Below, in pieces: positions 47,393 through 61,839 of a stretch of DNA of 64,000 nt. The stretch covers positions 20,549,482 through 20,613,481 of the forward strand of contig CM075691.1 of assembly GCA_037954015.1 (NCBI GenBank), given 5' to 3'. The notes beneath the pieces are model-generated. The model had not been told where the DNA came from. It worked only from the letters and a program-made list of their open reading frames with translations, and searched no databases. Position 1 is the first letter of the stretch. Every line of letters starts with the position of its first letter. A program made the translations under genes and the position numbers. This DNA comes from Psophocarpus tetragonolobus (taxonomy: Eukaryota > Streptophyta > Magnoliopsida > Fabales > Fabaceae).

Positions 47393-47518
47393 GATGAGGA
47401 TGACGAAAGAGCAGCGAAAACATCAGCCAAAACTAAGGAACAATTAATCACATCATTGGCCACCGTTGAAGTAGGTTCAACCTCAAAACCTAGTAATAAA
47501 TGGAAGCCAGACTCTTAA
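47393..47518 (+). other. Exon-like open frame, A'' copy
   Basis: Same 41-codon frame as 10042-10167 (DEDDERAAK...NKWKPDS, stop), still open. Not recognised. Confidence 0.3.
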
Positions 47519-47902
47519 TAGGATAATAGACAATAATTATTTGTATAATTCTTATCTCAAGGAGCTACTTGAATTAGGAAGCAATGGGATAGATTTTTTA
47601 ATCTATATTAATATTAAAATAATTATTATATATAATTACATTATTATCAAATAATTGATATTGCATACACTAGATTTTTTTATCTATATTATAATATTAT
47701 TATAATATTTACATACATAATTATGTGTCAAAGTATACCTAATAAATGACACATTTTTTGAAGGGCTATGCACCTACCATTCACTACTAGAAAAAGTATA
47801 TCAATTAAAAATGACATACAATTTAGGGTTTAGAGTTTAGTCAAACAATACTACAATTTCTAATGATTTATATACACATTCATGGTAATTAATTCCAAAT
47901 AG

Positions 47903-47909
<7 letters not shown>

Positions 47910-47966
<57 letters not shown>
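47910..47966. repeat. (TA)n microsatellite in block A''
   Basis: About 57 bp. Confidence 0.9.
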
Positions 47967-47969
<3 letters not shown>

Positions 47970-48509
47970 ATAAATTCAAAAAGACAATAATGTATTTAAC
48001 TTGTTCTAAAAATGACAATCTCACATAATATATAAATTTTATATATAAGCTCATTGATCTAAAATTTCTAAAGCAAGATATAAGTTTTCATCAATACAAC
48101 ATATACTTAATTTCCTCCTTTTATGTAGCCCATTCATTGCATATTTCATGAATTTTTTTTTGTTCCAATATATATTGTATCATGAAATGTCCACAAAATA
48201 TAAAACACAATTATAAGTCAATACATTTAAATAATTAATGTAAAAGTATATGTTTAAAAATAAATAGTTAAGTATATTATTCTAACTCAATTATTTCTAA
48301 AATCTCCGGTAAGAATGGTGCACATCTAATGAATAATGTAGTAGCCACCTTCAGTGCCTCCATGTTGCAGGTTACACTGGATAAAATATAACATTTAATT
48401 ATATGTTATAACCATCATTAAAAATAATTAAAATTTGATATTTTTTTGGTTTGGACTTGATTAAATTACTTACTTTTACTTGAATCCAATCTATTTTTTC
48501 CATTGTAAG

Positions 48510-51500
48510 TTTTATTCTTCGCTACAACTATTGCTAATTACGAATCATAATGTATAGATACTGATGGTGTTGGTTTCATTCCCAAAGGAATGTTAGGCAA
48601 GAAGTTTTTCAACCACTCAGCCTTAGTACCAACCATTTCTAGAGCAACAAATTCAGATTCCATTGTTAATCTTGCTAAAATTTTTTGTCTAGATGATATT
48701 CATGTAATTGCACCACCACTAAGTGCAAATACATAGTCACTAATGGATTTTGTCTCATATGAATCAAAGATCCAACAGCATCACTATACCCTTCTAGTAC
48801 AAAGGGAAATCCAATAATATTCAATACCATAGTTCATGGTACCTCTCACATATCTCATGAGTCTAGTAAGTTCTTCCCAATGATCCTTATTAGGATTATA
48901 AGTGTATCTACTCAATCTACCTATTGCATAGGCTATATCCAGTCTTGAGAAATTCATCAAGTGCAACAAGCTTGGAATAATCTTGGCATATTGACTTTGA
49001 GAAACTGGTTCTCCTCTATTTTTCTTTAGTTAAGAGTTAGCGTCATAAGGGATGCTCACAGGTTTATAATCATAATAATCAAATTTCCTAAGAAGTGTCT
49101 CCACATAATGTTCTTGGGATAGAATATATTATTTTCCTTCCTTATGACTTTAACTCCTAGAATTACACTTGTCTTACCCATGTCTTACATATCAAATTTG
49201 GATGCTAAAAAGGATTTAGTCTTAAAACCTATATCATTACATGTACCAAAGATTAACATGTCATCCACATACAAACATATAATAACACATTCACCATTCA
49301 TAAGTTTAGTGTACACACATCTATCGGCATCACTAGAACAAAAGTCATAAGCAATTATATAATAACACATTCTCTTGACCAGGAATCACACATCCCTCAT
49401 GTTGAGTCATATAAATCTCTTACTCTAAATCACCATTCAAGAAAGTTGTCTTTATTGGTCCCAGCGGGGAATCTAGAAGGGGAGGTTGAATAGATTCACC
49501 AAATTATTTTTCAAAAACTTTCCTATTCAACAACATCAGAGTATTAAATAACCCCCTTTCAGAAATTTTCAAAATCTACCTTCTTTTACAAAAATGGGTT
49601 TTCAAGAATTCAACCCTTAAGGAAAAACACCAATCAATTCAATTCCTCCAACAATGATTTCAAATGAAATAGAAGAAAAAATTAATAGGAATCTTACTAC
49701 AAGATATTCGAAATAAAAAATAAAGGGTAGAAAGAATGAAAATCAACCCACAAAATAGGGTCAAAAACCCAAATCTAATATCAAAGTAAAAGTATTATCA
49801 ATTGTGATTCATTGCAAGAAAACTGTATAAAAATGTTTCAACTACAAAAACCCGATCAATGGATATCCAAGATCTCAATAAAATTCATAATTAAAGGGTA
49901 TAGGGAAGAGAGAAATTGCACAGTGATTTATACTGGTTCGGTCAACCTGACCTACATCAATTTTCAGACTTAGCCTTCCAGTAATCTTCTTTCCACTAAA
50001 ATCTCATACATGTATACCATACATATAGATTTTACTCTCGGAAAGATTCAAACCACACAAAAAGAGACTTCCTCTTGCACCCCATAAGATTTTGCTACAT
50101 TGTAACACCCCAACATTCACCATGTTTCACTTGTAATACCCCTTGTAAGATTTCCCAACAATCTCAAGAACACCTTACGAGATTGTCAAAGATTATGCAA
50201 AAACACAAGAGAGGGTATAAAACAATATCACCTGTAGTGATGAATACGTAACAAGGTAAATAAAAAACGGGTATAGTTCTCAGAGAGAATTTGGGTAAAG
50301 CAGTTGAGAGTAATAAGTATTCAATGGACCTTTCAAAAGTTCTCAAAAACTTGTTCAAAATTTGTTTTAAAAATGCTTTTATATTAGTTTTTAATCAAGG
50401 TAATCAATTACTTACTTGATTACTTGATATCCTGTTTCAAAACTGGTCTAGAATGCAAGTTCTCTAGAATAATCGATTATCACTATAGGTAATCGATTAC
50501 CATAGAGAGCAGTAATCTCAATACCCAAAAATTTCTCGAAGTGTAATCAATTACCATAATAAGTTAATCCGATTACCTTACTGAAACTTTCACTTTTGAA
50601 GATTTTTCAACACTCCTCAACCTATGCAATCTATTTCTAAACACCCCAAATACATTCTCATGTTTATCTAAACACACAATACAAGTACCACACTTATCAA
50701 ATGTGTTTGGTACCATAAAATTTATTTGAGCAAGAACTAGAAATAAAAAGCATCATACATCTTCAAAACAAAACCTTAAAGAACTTCAAAGGACATGATG
50801 GCTTCTTCGAGGTTTCTAAACCTTCAATTCCAACAGTCTTAACATCCATCTGATGAATTATTAATTTGTAATGATGAAAATGCTATCAGAATTCGAATAG
50901 AGGAAATCCTGGTAACAAGCGTAAAGATATCAAAATAATCTATGTTCTCCTTTTGAGTAAACCCTTTAGCTACTAATCTAGCCTTATGTTTATCTATAGA
51001 TCCATTAGAATTATAATTTCTCTTAAAGATCCATTTACAACCAATTGGTTTTGCACCCTTAGGTAAGTCTACTAAGCTCCAAGTATTATTCTTATTTATA
51101 GAATCAAACTCAATCTTAATAGCTTGTTCCCAAAGATGTGCATGATGAATTAATAACTTGAGAAAAACTCAAAGGATCATCCTCAACTATATATGTGTGA
51201 AAATCATCACCAAAAGATTTTTCTATCATTTGTCTCTTACTACGCCTTAAGTACTCAAACATAAGTTCACTATTGGTTTCAATTGAACTGTAGTACTATC
51301 ACTAGAGGTAGCAGATATACTACATTTCAAAGGGAAAATGCCCTTTAAGAATTCAACATTCTTGGTCTCTTGATGGTATTGCAATCTAGTACATTACTCT
51401 TAATAAAAAGAAACCTATAGGCTGCACTATGTTTAGCATAACAATAAACATGCAATCAGAGGTCTTAGGTCCTATTTTATTTTTCTTAGAATGAGGTATC

Positions 51501-52960
51501 ATAACATTAGCTAGCAATCCTACATTCTAAGGAATTTTAAGTTGATGTATAACCTTTCCATAACTCATACTGTTTTCTTATGAGGGATCTTATTCTTTAA
51601 GAAACAAGCAATTAGAAGGGCTTCTCCCAAAGGTTGTCAGGTGCGGATGAACTAACTAGTAGAACATTCATCATTTCCTTAAAGGTTCTATTTTTCCTCT
51701 CAGCTACTCCATTAGACTAAGGGGAATAAGATGGGTTAGCTCATGTATAACACCTTCTTTCTCACAAAAGTCATCAAACAAAGTGTATTTACCACCCCTA
51801 TCTGATCTTATCCTTTTAATCTTTCTACTTTTAATTGGTTTTTACCTTTAGCTTTATAGGATAAAAACATTTTAAAGCTTCATTTTTATGTCTATTCAAA
51901 TAAACTTTTGTATATCTACAGAAGTCATCAATAAAGGTTACAAAATAATTTTTGCCTCCTCTAGACATACATTGTTTCAAATTAGCAAGATCAAAATGAA
52001 TAAGATTAAGAGGTTCAATTCCATGTTATAAAAACAAGCTCGAGGTTTTAGTTAACGTAGATTCTACACATACCTCACATTTCTTACTTGTTTATCATGC
52101 ATGTGGATTAGGTTTAACCATTGTAAATTAATAACATACGAAGAATTTACATGTCCTAATCTAGCATGTCATATATCATAAAATCAATCATATAAGCAGA
52201 AGAAATAGAAGTCTTATTCTCATTAATAAATTTAGAGATATTGAGTACAACCCTGATCACAATAACCCTTTTCCAACAAATACATTGTTTTTGGTCATGA
52301 CAATCTTGTCAGACTCAAAAGTCATTTTTACCCCAACCTTCCCCAACAGTGCTACGGAGACCAAGTTCACTCTAATTTTTGGCACATCTAGGACATCACT
52401 TAAAGTTAGTGCCTTTCCAGATGTGAGCTTTAAAAGAATCTTTACTTTTCCTAGAACTGGAGTAGTACTAGAATCACCAAGGAATACTTGTTCTTCTCCC
52501 TCCTCTACAGTAGTGAATGAGGTAAATGCATTTCTGTCAGCACATATGAGCCTAGTAGCCATAAAGTCTATCACTCATTTGCTCACTTTGGTAACAACGT
52601 TTACTTGCGAAATAACCGCAACAATTATATCATCTCCTTCAACCAAGTTAACCTTAAGTTTAAGACAATTGTCTTTTCTTACAGGTAAGTATTGAGGCAT
52701 AAAATAATTTGCCTTTTTACAAAAATAATTGCTTTTATTAAAGCTGAGGTTTAAAGTTGCACGTGGGTTATAAAAATTATTATTGTTATCAGTTTCTATA
52801 GCGTACCTTTTTTTCCGCATAATAATTTGACCTTGCTCTTTTCAGTGTAAGTTTTGTAGACATCCAAAGCATGTCAACAGAGTTGATTCAGTTAGCCATA
52901 AGTTTTTAAGATTGTTGTTACTTCTGGTGCAAAATCAACTTCCCGAGGTGTGCATGACAT
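48510..52960 (-). mobile_element. Broken Ty1/copia retrotransposon, copy A''
   Basis: Same element and orientation as in block A: gag-pre-integrase at 52574-52257 (ICADRNAFTSF...SDVLDVPKIRVNLVSVALL), integrase remnants including the stretch deleted from A (about 51920-52030), RT start near 51290-50850, nested solo LTR, RT catalytic CLYVDDMLIFGT (about 49280-49240), and RNase H-side sequence (LLHLMNFSRLDIAYAIGRLSRY, 48969-48784). Frameshifts and stops throughout. A 76-bp stretch near 49357 is replaced by a short copy of nearby sequence. Confidence 0.88.
49453..50835 (+). mobile_element. Nested solo LTR, family S (copy A'')
   Basis: 1,383 bp with right end CCAACA (perfect) and left TATTGG, flanked by perfect GTCTT repeats (49448-49452 and 50836-50840). 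The best-preserved ends of the three copies. Confidence 0.85.
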
Positions 52961-55264
52961 TTCACCACCACCTTTTATGATTATTTTGCCCTTCTAAACG
53001 TTTTATGACTTCTTACACTCTCACAAATATAAGTTTTATTAATAGATGTATACCTTTGATCATTAATATGCAAATACACAAACAAACAAAATTTTGAATT
53101 TTATTCAAATTCTTTCATCTCTCAAATTTCTCAAATTCATTACAAATCTGTTATATTTATTAATTATCTGACATGTTTCTATCATGTAATCATAAATAAA
53201 AAATATACAAATTAACAAAATATATTCTATCATGTTATACGCAAAATGACACAATAAATTATTCATATTCTATTATGTTATTACAAAACATATTAAATTA
53301 AAATTCTAAATTTGTTATACCATATCGAAATACAAATATAAATACATAAACGCAGCGCAATGTGTTTTCTTGCTAATTATTAATAAATAAAATTATCCCA
53401 TTTAGTATGCAAATTTTCTATTCTATATTATTCTTACTTTAATACGTTTAACACGTATAATTGTTGTTTTTATCCCTCAATTATCTGCCACAAAGTCCAC
53501 GTAATGGGTAGGCAACTAGCTAGACTAACATGTTTTCGAGAGAACAATACCTTTCTACTCTTTGGAAACATAAAATCTACTTAATTCAATCATCACTACG
53601 TTAGAAGGGAATTAATTTCCAAATTTCAATTGAGATTTCCTTGATGAAAAGCAAATCATGAAGATAAAATTTATAAAAAATTAAAAAATAATTAAATTCA
53701 CAAAATGATAATGATAAAAAGTAAATTAAACCTTCAGTTATTTGCACAATACTATGATAATAAATATCCAATCTTCTAAACTAAGTATAAGTATAAATTC
53801 GTTATAATTTTAATAATTATATAGTAAATTTAAGATGATATTTAATTAATAATTTGAATTCTTATAATTTTACTTATAATTTATTATTATTTATATTTAT
53901 TATTTTTATATATTTTTAAATTAAAATATAATTAATAATTTATTTAATTATAAAAAATAATTAAAATATTAGAAAATAATATAACTTATTACGTAGGAGT
54001 ATATCAAAATTAAAAAATACTCAAAAATAAAAATAAGTATTCCAATCTCATCCTTTTTTTCTTATATATTTGGATCTGAATTCACTCAGGGATGAAAGTA
54101 ACATACGCACGACATGCAACCATTGACAGCCCTAGGTGGTAGTGATAGGTTTGCATGGTTATATCCTCAATTACAAATTACATTTTGACACCTATCTAAT
54201 ATATATTTGGGGTCCATCTCAAATATTAATTTAGGGACAGTGTTGCTGCATGCCAAATAACTATGTTTCTAGGTTATATTAAAAAGTTATTTCTCCAACC
54301 AGTAATAGTATTCCCATGATTAGATTTTTTATAAAGATTAAAATATCATTATTTTTTTTATTTTGTGCAAAAAAATTAGAGTTGAAATAAAAAATTGTGA
54401 CCTAACGAGTATAGCTCAATTAATAACACATTGATTTGAGTTTCATTTCTATAAAATACACTCTTAAAAAAGATTGAAAAATTTTAAATGTGATTAACTC
54501 TCAAACCAAATAATATAAGAATTGTTTATAACAAAAATCCAAATAAGCATAATTAGCAGTCACATCTTATTATTCGCAAGCGACCGGTCATAAATATTTG
54601 GCACATACATTACAGATTTGAGGACATATATATATAATATTTGAGGACATCACCACTCACATTACAGATTACATTCAGCACCAATTCTATTCATTCTAGG
54701 ACCACTCACGTGCAAACATATTTTTCGTATTTTTTTAAGGGCCCAAGACAAGTATATATTATATTAAATAAAAATAAATACTAGAAAATAAAATTATTTA
54801 CAAACTACAAAGAATGCGCTTCTACACCGATTAAGGGATTTTAGATAATTGAATATTTGAGTTTTGAATGACAGAATAAGGAAAATTGGGTCTAAAAATT
54901 TGGTTTAACTATTTTCTTTTATTATACATTACATCATATTCAATATATATAAAATAAAAATATTAAAGATTAATTCAATTGATTAATTAGATCGATTCAT
55001 GAATTATCGAATTTACAAAGTTTAAATTCTTAAATCGATTTGATTAAATAAAATTTAAAAAATTATATTTTAATAGTTACACAGATCTAATTTTATTAAT
55101 ACCTTTAATATATACAGAGACACACACAAAAATACACAAAGTATCCAATATATTAAAATTTCAGTCTAACATGACTGAAAAATTAAAAATACGCCTAAGC
55201 TTTGATTATTTTATTTATTTTTTTACAATTATTTATTATAATCAAGCATCAACATTTGTCTCTC
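52961..55264. other. AT-rich part of block A'' without genes
   Basis: Counterpart of 15651-17970, with small indels relative to A. No coding region recognised. Confidence 0.5.
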
Positions 55265-55322
55265 GGTGAGTGATAGAACACATGTGGATTATCCATGGGA
55301 ATAGAGATTCATATTTCTAATG
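55265..55322 (-). pseudogene. Older KTI 3'-end remnant (block A'')
   Basis: A'' counterpart of 17975-18040 with the same decayed C-terminus. Confidence 0.55.
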
Positions 55323-55829
55323 ATTAAATTTACAAAGTTTAAGTCTATAAACTAATTGAATTAAGAACGGATTTAATCAGATTATACTTGGATATTCGCA
55401 ACTCTAATTAGATTATTTCATATGATCGATACCTAATACATACAGGGATATACCAAAAAACACAAAGTATCTAATAATATATTAAAATGTCTATCTAACG
55501 TCATTCAAAAATTAAAAATATGCATAAGCTTTGATTATTTTATTTAGTTTATTTTAACTATTAAATTTCTATTAAATTTATTTTTTAAGTAAATACATCC
55601 AAATATATTTAATATTTGGGGACTCACATTACATGTTACATTCGGCACCAATCATATTTATTCCAGGACCATTACCACTCACGTGCAAAAAATATTTTCT
55701 GTATATTTTAAAGCCCAAAGACAAGTATATATTATATTAAATAAAAGTAAACAATATTAAAAAATAGAATTTATTTACAAATGACAAAGAATACACTTCT
55801 ACACCGAGTGAAGAATTTTGGAAAACTAG

Positions 55830-56190
55830 GATTGATTGATTTTATTTTATTTTTTAATTTTTGAAAAGAATTTTTAAATATAGTTTTCAAAAATTATTTT
55901 TGAGAAGAAAAGACAAAAAAACTTGTTTGACTAGTATTATTTGAAAACTATTTGAAAGATGTGAAATTTTTTTTTGATATTTACTTAAATTTTATTAATG
56001 AAAAGTAAAAAATAACATATTCCTATTGTCTTTTAAGTTTAACAAAAAAATAGAAAAATAAACAGCAAACTATTTATAGTTATTCTTTAAAAATAAAAAA
56101 ATCAGAAATGTTTTCAAAAACTATTTTAAAAAATAATAATATAACAAATTTTATAATTTTTAAATACTAAAACACTAAAAAAAAATTCAA
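55830..56190 (+). repeat. AT-rich dispersed repeat, family R copy 4
   Basis: A'' counterpart of 18560-18925. Confidence 0.6.
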
Positions 56191-56522
56191 GTCAATACTA
56201 AATGTTTTGGTTTCAGGACTGAGAGAGAAAACATAGATTTGTGTCGAAGTTTGTTAGATTATATATTTAATTATGTTTATTATAAATTCTATCTACACCA
56301 CATTCAATATATATACATAAAATAAAAATATTAAAACATAATTTATTATATCAGTTTATGAATCTTCAGATTGAAAGTTTAAATTTGTCAACCAATCTAT
56401 TAAAGATAGATTTAATCATATTGAAATGGATTTAATTAAATTACATTTGTATTTCAAATATTTAAGTGCATTAATGAATTCAGATGATCGGATGATAGAT
56501 GTATCCAATCCGTGAATACATG

Positions 56523-56524
<2 letters not shown>

Positions 56525-56583
<59 letters not shown>
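56525..56583. repeat. (TA)n microsatellite beside KTI fragment
   Basis: About 59 bp; absent at the block A equivalent. Confidence 0.9.
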
Positions 56584-56586
<3 letters not shown>

Positions 56587-56721
56587 AAAAACACAAAGTA
56601 TCTAATATATTAAAATGCCTATGTAGCATGACTAAAATTAAAAATACGCATAAGCTTGAATTATTTTATTTAGTTTTACAATAATTTATTACAACGAAAG
56701 CATAACCCTTGTCTCTCACTC

Positions 56722-56826
56722 TCACTCAGTGACAGAACGCAGATGATTATCCATGGCGAATCGTGATCCATATTTCTGAAACTTAACCTCTAATGCAGCT
56801 AACGTATTAGACACCACCAAACGATT
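56722..56826 (-). pseudogene. KTI 3' coding fragment at the right edge of A''
   Basis: The last 35 codons (stop included) of a KTI-b-like gene, still open. It is even closer to KTI-b than the A copy at several positions (for example the ACGATT edge and the GATCCATATTT segment). It is fused to LINE sequence within a few bases. Confidence 0.88.
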
Positions 56827-56829
56827 CTT

Positions 56830-58192
56830 TGAATTAGCTTCTGGACTGAAGATCACCTACTTAAAAAGTAGTTTTGGAGGGATTTGGCTTATCAAATGCG
56901 GAGGTACATGCTTTCGCCGATATCCTAAACTGTAAAATCCTTATCTTCCTTTTCACTTATTTGGGATTTTTGATTGGGGCTAAGCCCAGAAAAGTGGCTA
57001 CTTGGGACCCAATAGTCAGAAAACTAGAAAGAAAATTGTTGAGCTATAAACACAGGAACTTGTCTCATGCTGGGTAGATTTGTCTCATAAAGTACGTCCT
57101 TTCATTGGTGCCTATTTTCTGCTGTTCTTTCTTCAAAATGTTTGTGGAAGTGGGAAAGAAAATCATTAGCATCTAAACGAGGTTCCTTTGGGGCAATGTG
57201 GGTTACAAAAACAACATTGTTGGGTAAGTTAGAAATCTATGTGCCGACCAAAACAAAATGGAGGTCTATGAGTCAAAGATATCTTCATTTTTAGTGAAGT
57301 GCTACTGGGAAAATAGAGATAGTCAATGTTCTCTTAGAAGAGACATATGTGGGAGAAGATTGTTGACTCTAAGTATAATGGGTAGAGAGGCCTAACTAAA
57401 GGAGAAGACAACAGGTTCATGTTAATATGGTAGAGATATTTGAGGAGAATGTATGGGGTGAAAAATGAGTAAAGAGGGATTGACCAAATTTTGGAATGGA
57501 AGGTGGGGAATAGGTCCAAATTCAAATTTTGGTTGGATGACTGGCTGGGAAATGAAGCTCTAAAGTCTAAATTTAATTGGTTGTTCCTTAACTCAATCAA
57601 TAGAGAGGGGGAAATAAACACTTTTGGGCATTGGGATTAGGGATTTTAGGGTATGGGATCTCCAATGGAGGAGATAGTTGTTTTGTTGGGAGGAAACACT
57701 GGTTAGCTTATTTCAAATAAATTTATAAAGAGTGACACTCTCTGAGAGTTGTGAGGATACTTAGGTCTGAACACCAAACCCTGAAGGCACTTACTCAGTA
57801 TCTTCCTCTTATGCAACTTTGCAAGTTTGGAATTCTTCGAGGCAACCCCAAGAAACGTTTCAAAAACTACGACTTATTCAAGTACTACTTAGGGATCCCT
57901 ATTTCTACTAGTGACTACTCAAGGATGGACTTCCTTCAAAACTCAACTTGTTTAGAAGGGGTGTTTTTTCTCACCAGCAGGATATAATGTGTGCATTCTA
58001 TCACATCTTCCTGAAGTCAATTGATCAACTCTTTTTCCAATGTCGTAGCACACAGACTCTTTGGACTGCCTTGTACTGGAGGATTGAAATGTTAACAACA
58101 GCCCTTGGAATAGCTCAACAACATTTCTTTCAACATCATATTTGGGCTAGAAGATCTGCCACAAGATTGTGGCAACTAATTATCTGGGTCAC
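56830..58192 (+). pseudogene. LINE ORF2 remnant, truncated copy
   Basis: Only the part downstream of the RT catalytic site is present: GFGLSNAEVHAF, YLGFLIGAKPRKVATWDPIVRKLERKL (about 56960-57040), and the zinc-binding region with LFFQCRSTQTLW near 58030. An extra stop at 57076-57078 (TAG, after HAG) is not in block B. The truncation comes from the junction deletion, not from LINE integration, since downstream flank is also duplicated. Confidence 0.82.
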
Positions 58193-59095
58193 TGTTGGAC
58201 AAGTGACCTCAATTTACTTAAGGGTGTGAATTAAGTAGATCAAATTTTAATCTTAGTTTTCTTTTTATTTGATTTTATAATAGAATATTTAAAAATGAAT
58301 GTGGAGTATTTAAATATACAAACAGAATAAATAAATAAGTGTATAGGAAAGAGAAAGATGCAAACTCTTTTTATACTAGTTCGGTCAATCCATTTACCTA
58401 CTTCTAGTTCTCAAGTATCCCCACTTGAGATTTTTACTACCTCTGTAAATCACTTTACAAATGAATGAATCCTTAATCACCTTGGGAGTCTTCTCCCTGT
58501 GTTTGAGATTCCTTTATCACTCAAAAAGTCTCTCTTGAATACAACCAATAATCAGAAGAAGAAGAAGAAGAAGAAAAAGAAAAGTATCTCTTAAAGAGCA
58601 GATGATACAAGTTGAAGATCCTATAAGAACTCTTCTGGAATTTGCAAGTGTTTGACCAAGAGTTTTGTTTAGAAAATGATGGAAGAATTCATGTTTTAAA
58701 ACAGAAAAAAGTCACTTATTTATAGTGTAAAAAACAAAGTTATGTACTCTTTTATGAAAGATGGTGACTTTTCAAACTTGTAATAACAACTTACTAGTAA
58801 TCAATTACATAAAAATGGTAATCAATTACATAGTTTAAAATATTATACCGTTGTCACTTTTGAATTCAAAAATTCAATAAGCAAGACCTCTGGTAATCGA
58901 TTACACAACCTGGTAATCGATTACCAGTTCATAATTTGAACTGATAAAAACATATTTGGCCAAACCAATGTTATGCAAACTCTTAGAAATTTTTTTATAC
59001 AATAACTAAGTTAATTTATTTATCTAACTTAACAATAATATTTGAATCTCTGTCAATGCTATTTGTTCTTTTGCTTTCTTGCTTTTGTATCAACA
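58193..59095 (+). mobile_element. Solo LTR, family S (block B')
   Basis: Copy of 24701-25595, with TGTTGG and ATCAACA ends and the same palindromic motifs at about 58893-58925. An (AAG)n run at 58556-58574 is longer than in block B. Confidence 0.68.
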
Positions 59096-59146
59096 TTTCT
59101 TGTTACTTTTTGGCATAATTAAAACCTATAATATATTGGCAATTAA

Positions 59147-61104
59147 TGTGATGTCCTTACAATAATACCCAGGGTATAATAATTAAGTAATTACTGAAAA
59201 TAAAAAAGCTCAAAATAATAACTAAAAAAATTTATCAATCTTACAAAGTATAATTTTCAAACATGAACATCTCTAAAACAAATATGAAGGATAATTGTAA
59301 TAAAAATATTCATAAAATGAAAAAATCTAAACTAAGGACTACGTCTTCACGCCTCCTTAGCTTCCACAACTTCTTTCTCCTTTGACTTTGAAAATAACAC
59401 TTCTATGAGATTGAAATCCAAGTTAATAAAATGAGTTCCAAAAGAGTTCGCAAATAGCATTGTTCCTAACTGGTGCAGAATACAGAAAAAACAACCATGG
59501 TACCTACAATAAAAGATATTTTTAAAAACAAAGTATAATGTATTTCAAATAATCCCTAATATGAATAATTAATAAACACAATAAAAGCATGATATTTTAA
59601 TTAATACCCTTGTAATGCACACAATTTACAAAAAATAATGATGCTCAAGATCACTTACTCCCATTCTACGGTTCTCATAACCAAGGTTTTTAATAGATTC
59701 ATAGAAAAGTTTTATGAGCTCATATTTCATACAATGACGTCTCGTTGTCTTTCCCACACTATTGTGGAGGTATCTAAAATCTTTTTTTCATCCTGGATGG
59801 AGGTATCTAAAACCTCTTTTCTGCATTAAATGGAGACATCTCATAGATAAATACATCCATATGGATGTATCTCAAATTTCGATCTCATTTCAAATGTAGG
59901 TATCTCAAACAAGACAATTACTAAAATAAATTTCAAAACACTACTCATATCAATTGAAATTATTAACTCATAGTATCAATTATGTTAACTTTAAAACATA
60001 ATTTAATAAGATATTGCACAATAATTGTAAGCATGTCAATTATAGGAACATTACAAGTGCATTGAAGTACTACCTAGTGATATTAGGATAATATATACAT
60101 AATATATGTACATATATATAAAATTTAATTGATATATTATTAGTATAAAAAAATTTTACATTGACATTTAATCATGACTTTTCATTGATATGATTTTTAA
60201 AATAATAATAAGTAATGTAAACAAATTTACCATAAATAAAGGATTGTAATTAAATATCAGTGTAAGAATGTATATCAATTAAACTATATATATATAAAAT
60301 ATGATGATTAGCGGCAGTTAAAGAACAGTCACCGTATATATAAGTTCTAGTGAATCACAATCCATCCATGTGATTTCAATTCCAAATAATTAATAATTTG
60401 AATTACGAACACAAAACTTAAAATCGATGCGTTGCAAGTATTCAAGTCAATTCGTATGCACAAATCATTATGATACTTTGGAACCAAATTAAATATAGCT
60501 TATGCGTGAACCGTGTTGTCCTCGGTTTTTCATTCCACAAGGCTATATTTAAATGTGTGTATATTATATGTGAGGAAATCCAAATTTAATCCTCACAATT
60601 AGCAAATCAAATAGATTATTAGAAAGGTAAAGTAAATAAAATTATACTATGATTGAATTTAAAATACGTTTTACTCACTTTTTAATTTGTTTTTTTTTTC
60701 TCTTCTATCTCTCTTTCTTAATCCTTAAACATGCAACTAATCTATAATTGTCTATGGAAACTATTTAACTCTATATATAATAAATTAAAATTTATTTCTC
60801 TCTCTATAATTTTTTTTGACAAAAGATTAGTTTTACGGTTTAAATTCAAAATGATATTAAATATTTATTTATTTTATCCTGTTTCTATTTTAAAGAAATC
60901 ATTATCTTAGTCTTGTTATTCAAAATGATATTAAATGTTTCTTTATTTGATCTTATTTTTATTTTAAGGAAAATATTATCTTAATCTTGTTTTTCAAAAA
61001 ATGTTGATAGTTTTATCTTTTAACAAATATTTTTTTAACAACAAAATATTGTCTTAAATAAATGATTATTTGAATATTTTTATCTTAGATTTTGAGATGT
61101 TAGA
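59147..61104 (-). mobile_element. LTR-like repeat, family G copy 3 (G3)
   Basis: Copy of G2, flanked by ATTAA (59142-59146) and ACTAA (61105-61109), with LINE sequence on both sides. Confidence 0.62.
60121..60285. mobile_element. MITE, family M, copy M3'
   Basis: Copy of M3 within G3, 165 bp, with inverted ends AATTTAATTGATATA and TATATCAATTAAACT. Confidence 0.68.
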
Positions 61105-61109
61105 ACTAA

Positions 61110-61775
61110 TGTATATACCATGTGGAAGGTTGGAAATGATTTTATTTTCAAGAACATTAATATTGATTTATGAAACATAGAAGTTGAATCTTATATCCTT
61201 GGTTGGAAATGGCTACACAACCACCAAAAATATTTTGGTTTCTCTATTAATGAGTGGATAGCTAATCTGCAAGTGTGTTTGGGGTTAAATTTGTAACTTA
61301 TTATGGGGCCACTCCAACTTCTCAGCCATATTTCTCAAGGGTTTTAGCGCTTTGATTTTGCTGAATGTTGGTGCTGGAATCTATTGTAGGTCAATCTGTG
61401 CTACTATGTGCTAGGTATTTGGTGGTATGGCGATGCTTGATCTTAGTGTATTGGTATTGTCTAGATACTAGTAGGTTGAACAGTGTTGGTTGGTGTTAGT
61501 GTATTGTTAGGGTAAGGGTGTGTTGCTCAATTGGTGTTGATGGTCTGATGGTGTATTTTGAAAGAATCTGATGTAAAATGTGACCATACTATGCCTCTGA
61601 TGTAATTGTTGTTCAATTGGATTTTTTTTTTCTATAGTCTGATGTACAACTGGTTGATGATGTTGTATTACTGGTGAATTCGTATGGTCCTGGCTAGTGG
61701 TATTGCTGCTAGTAGGCTGCCCATTATCGGCATAGGTTACTAGTATATTCTGCTACCTTTGGTGATGGAGTTTGC

Positions 61776-61839
<64 letters not shown>

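Larger units (their letters stand above)
46708..56826 (+). repeat. Segmental duplication block A'' (direct copy)
   Basis: About 10.1 kb in the same orientation as block A, starting at the equivalent of 9359. It ends in the KTI fragment and is joined directly to LINE sequence at 56827. Confidence 0.92.
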
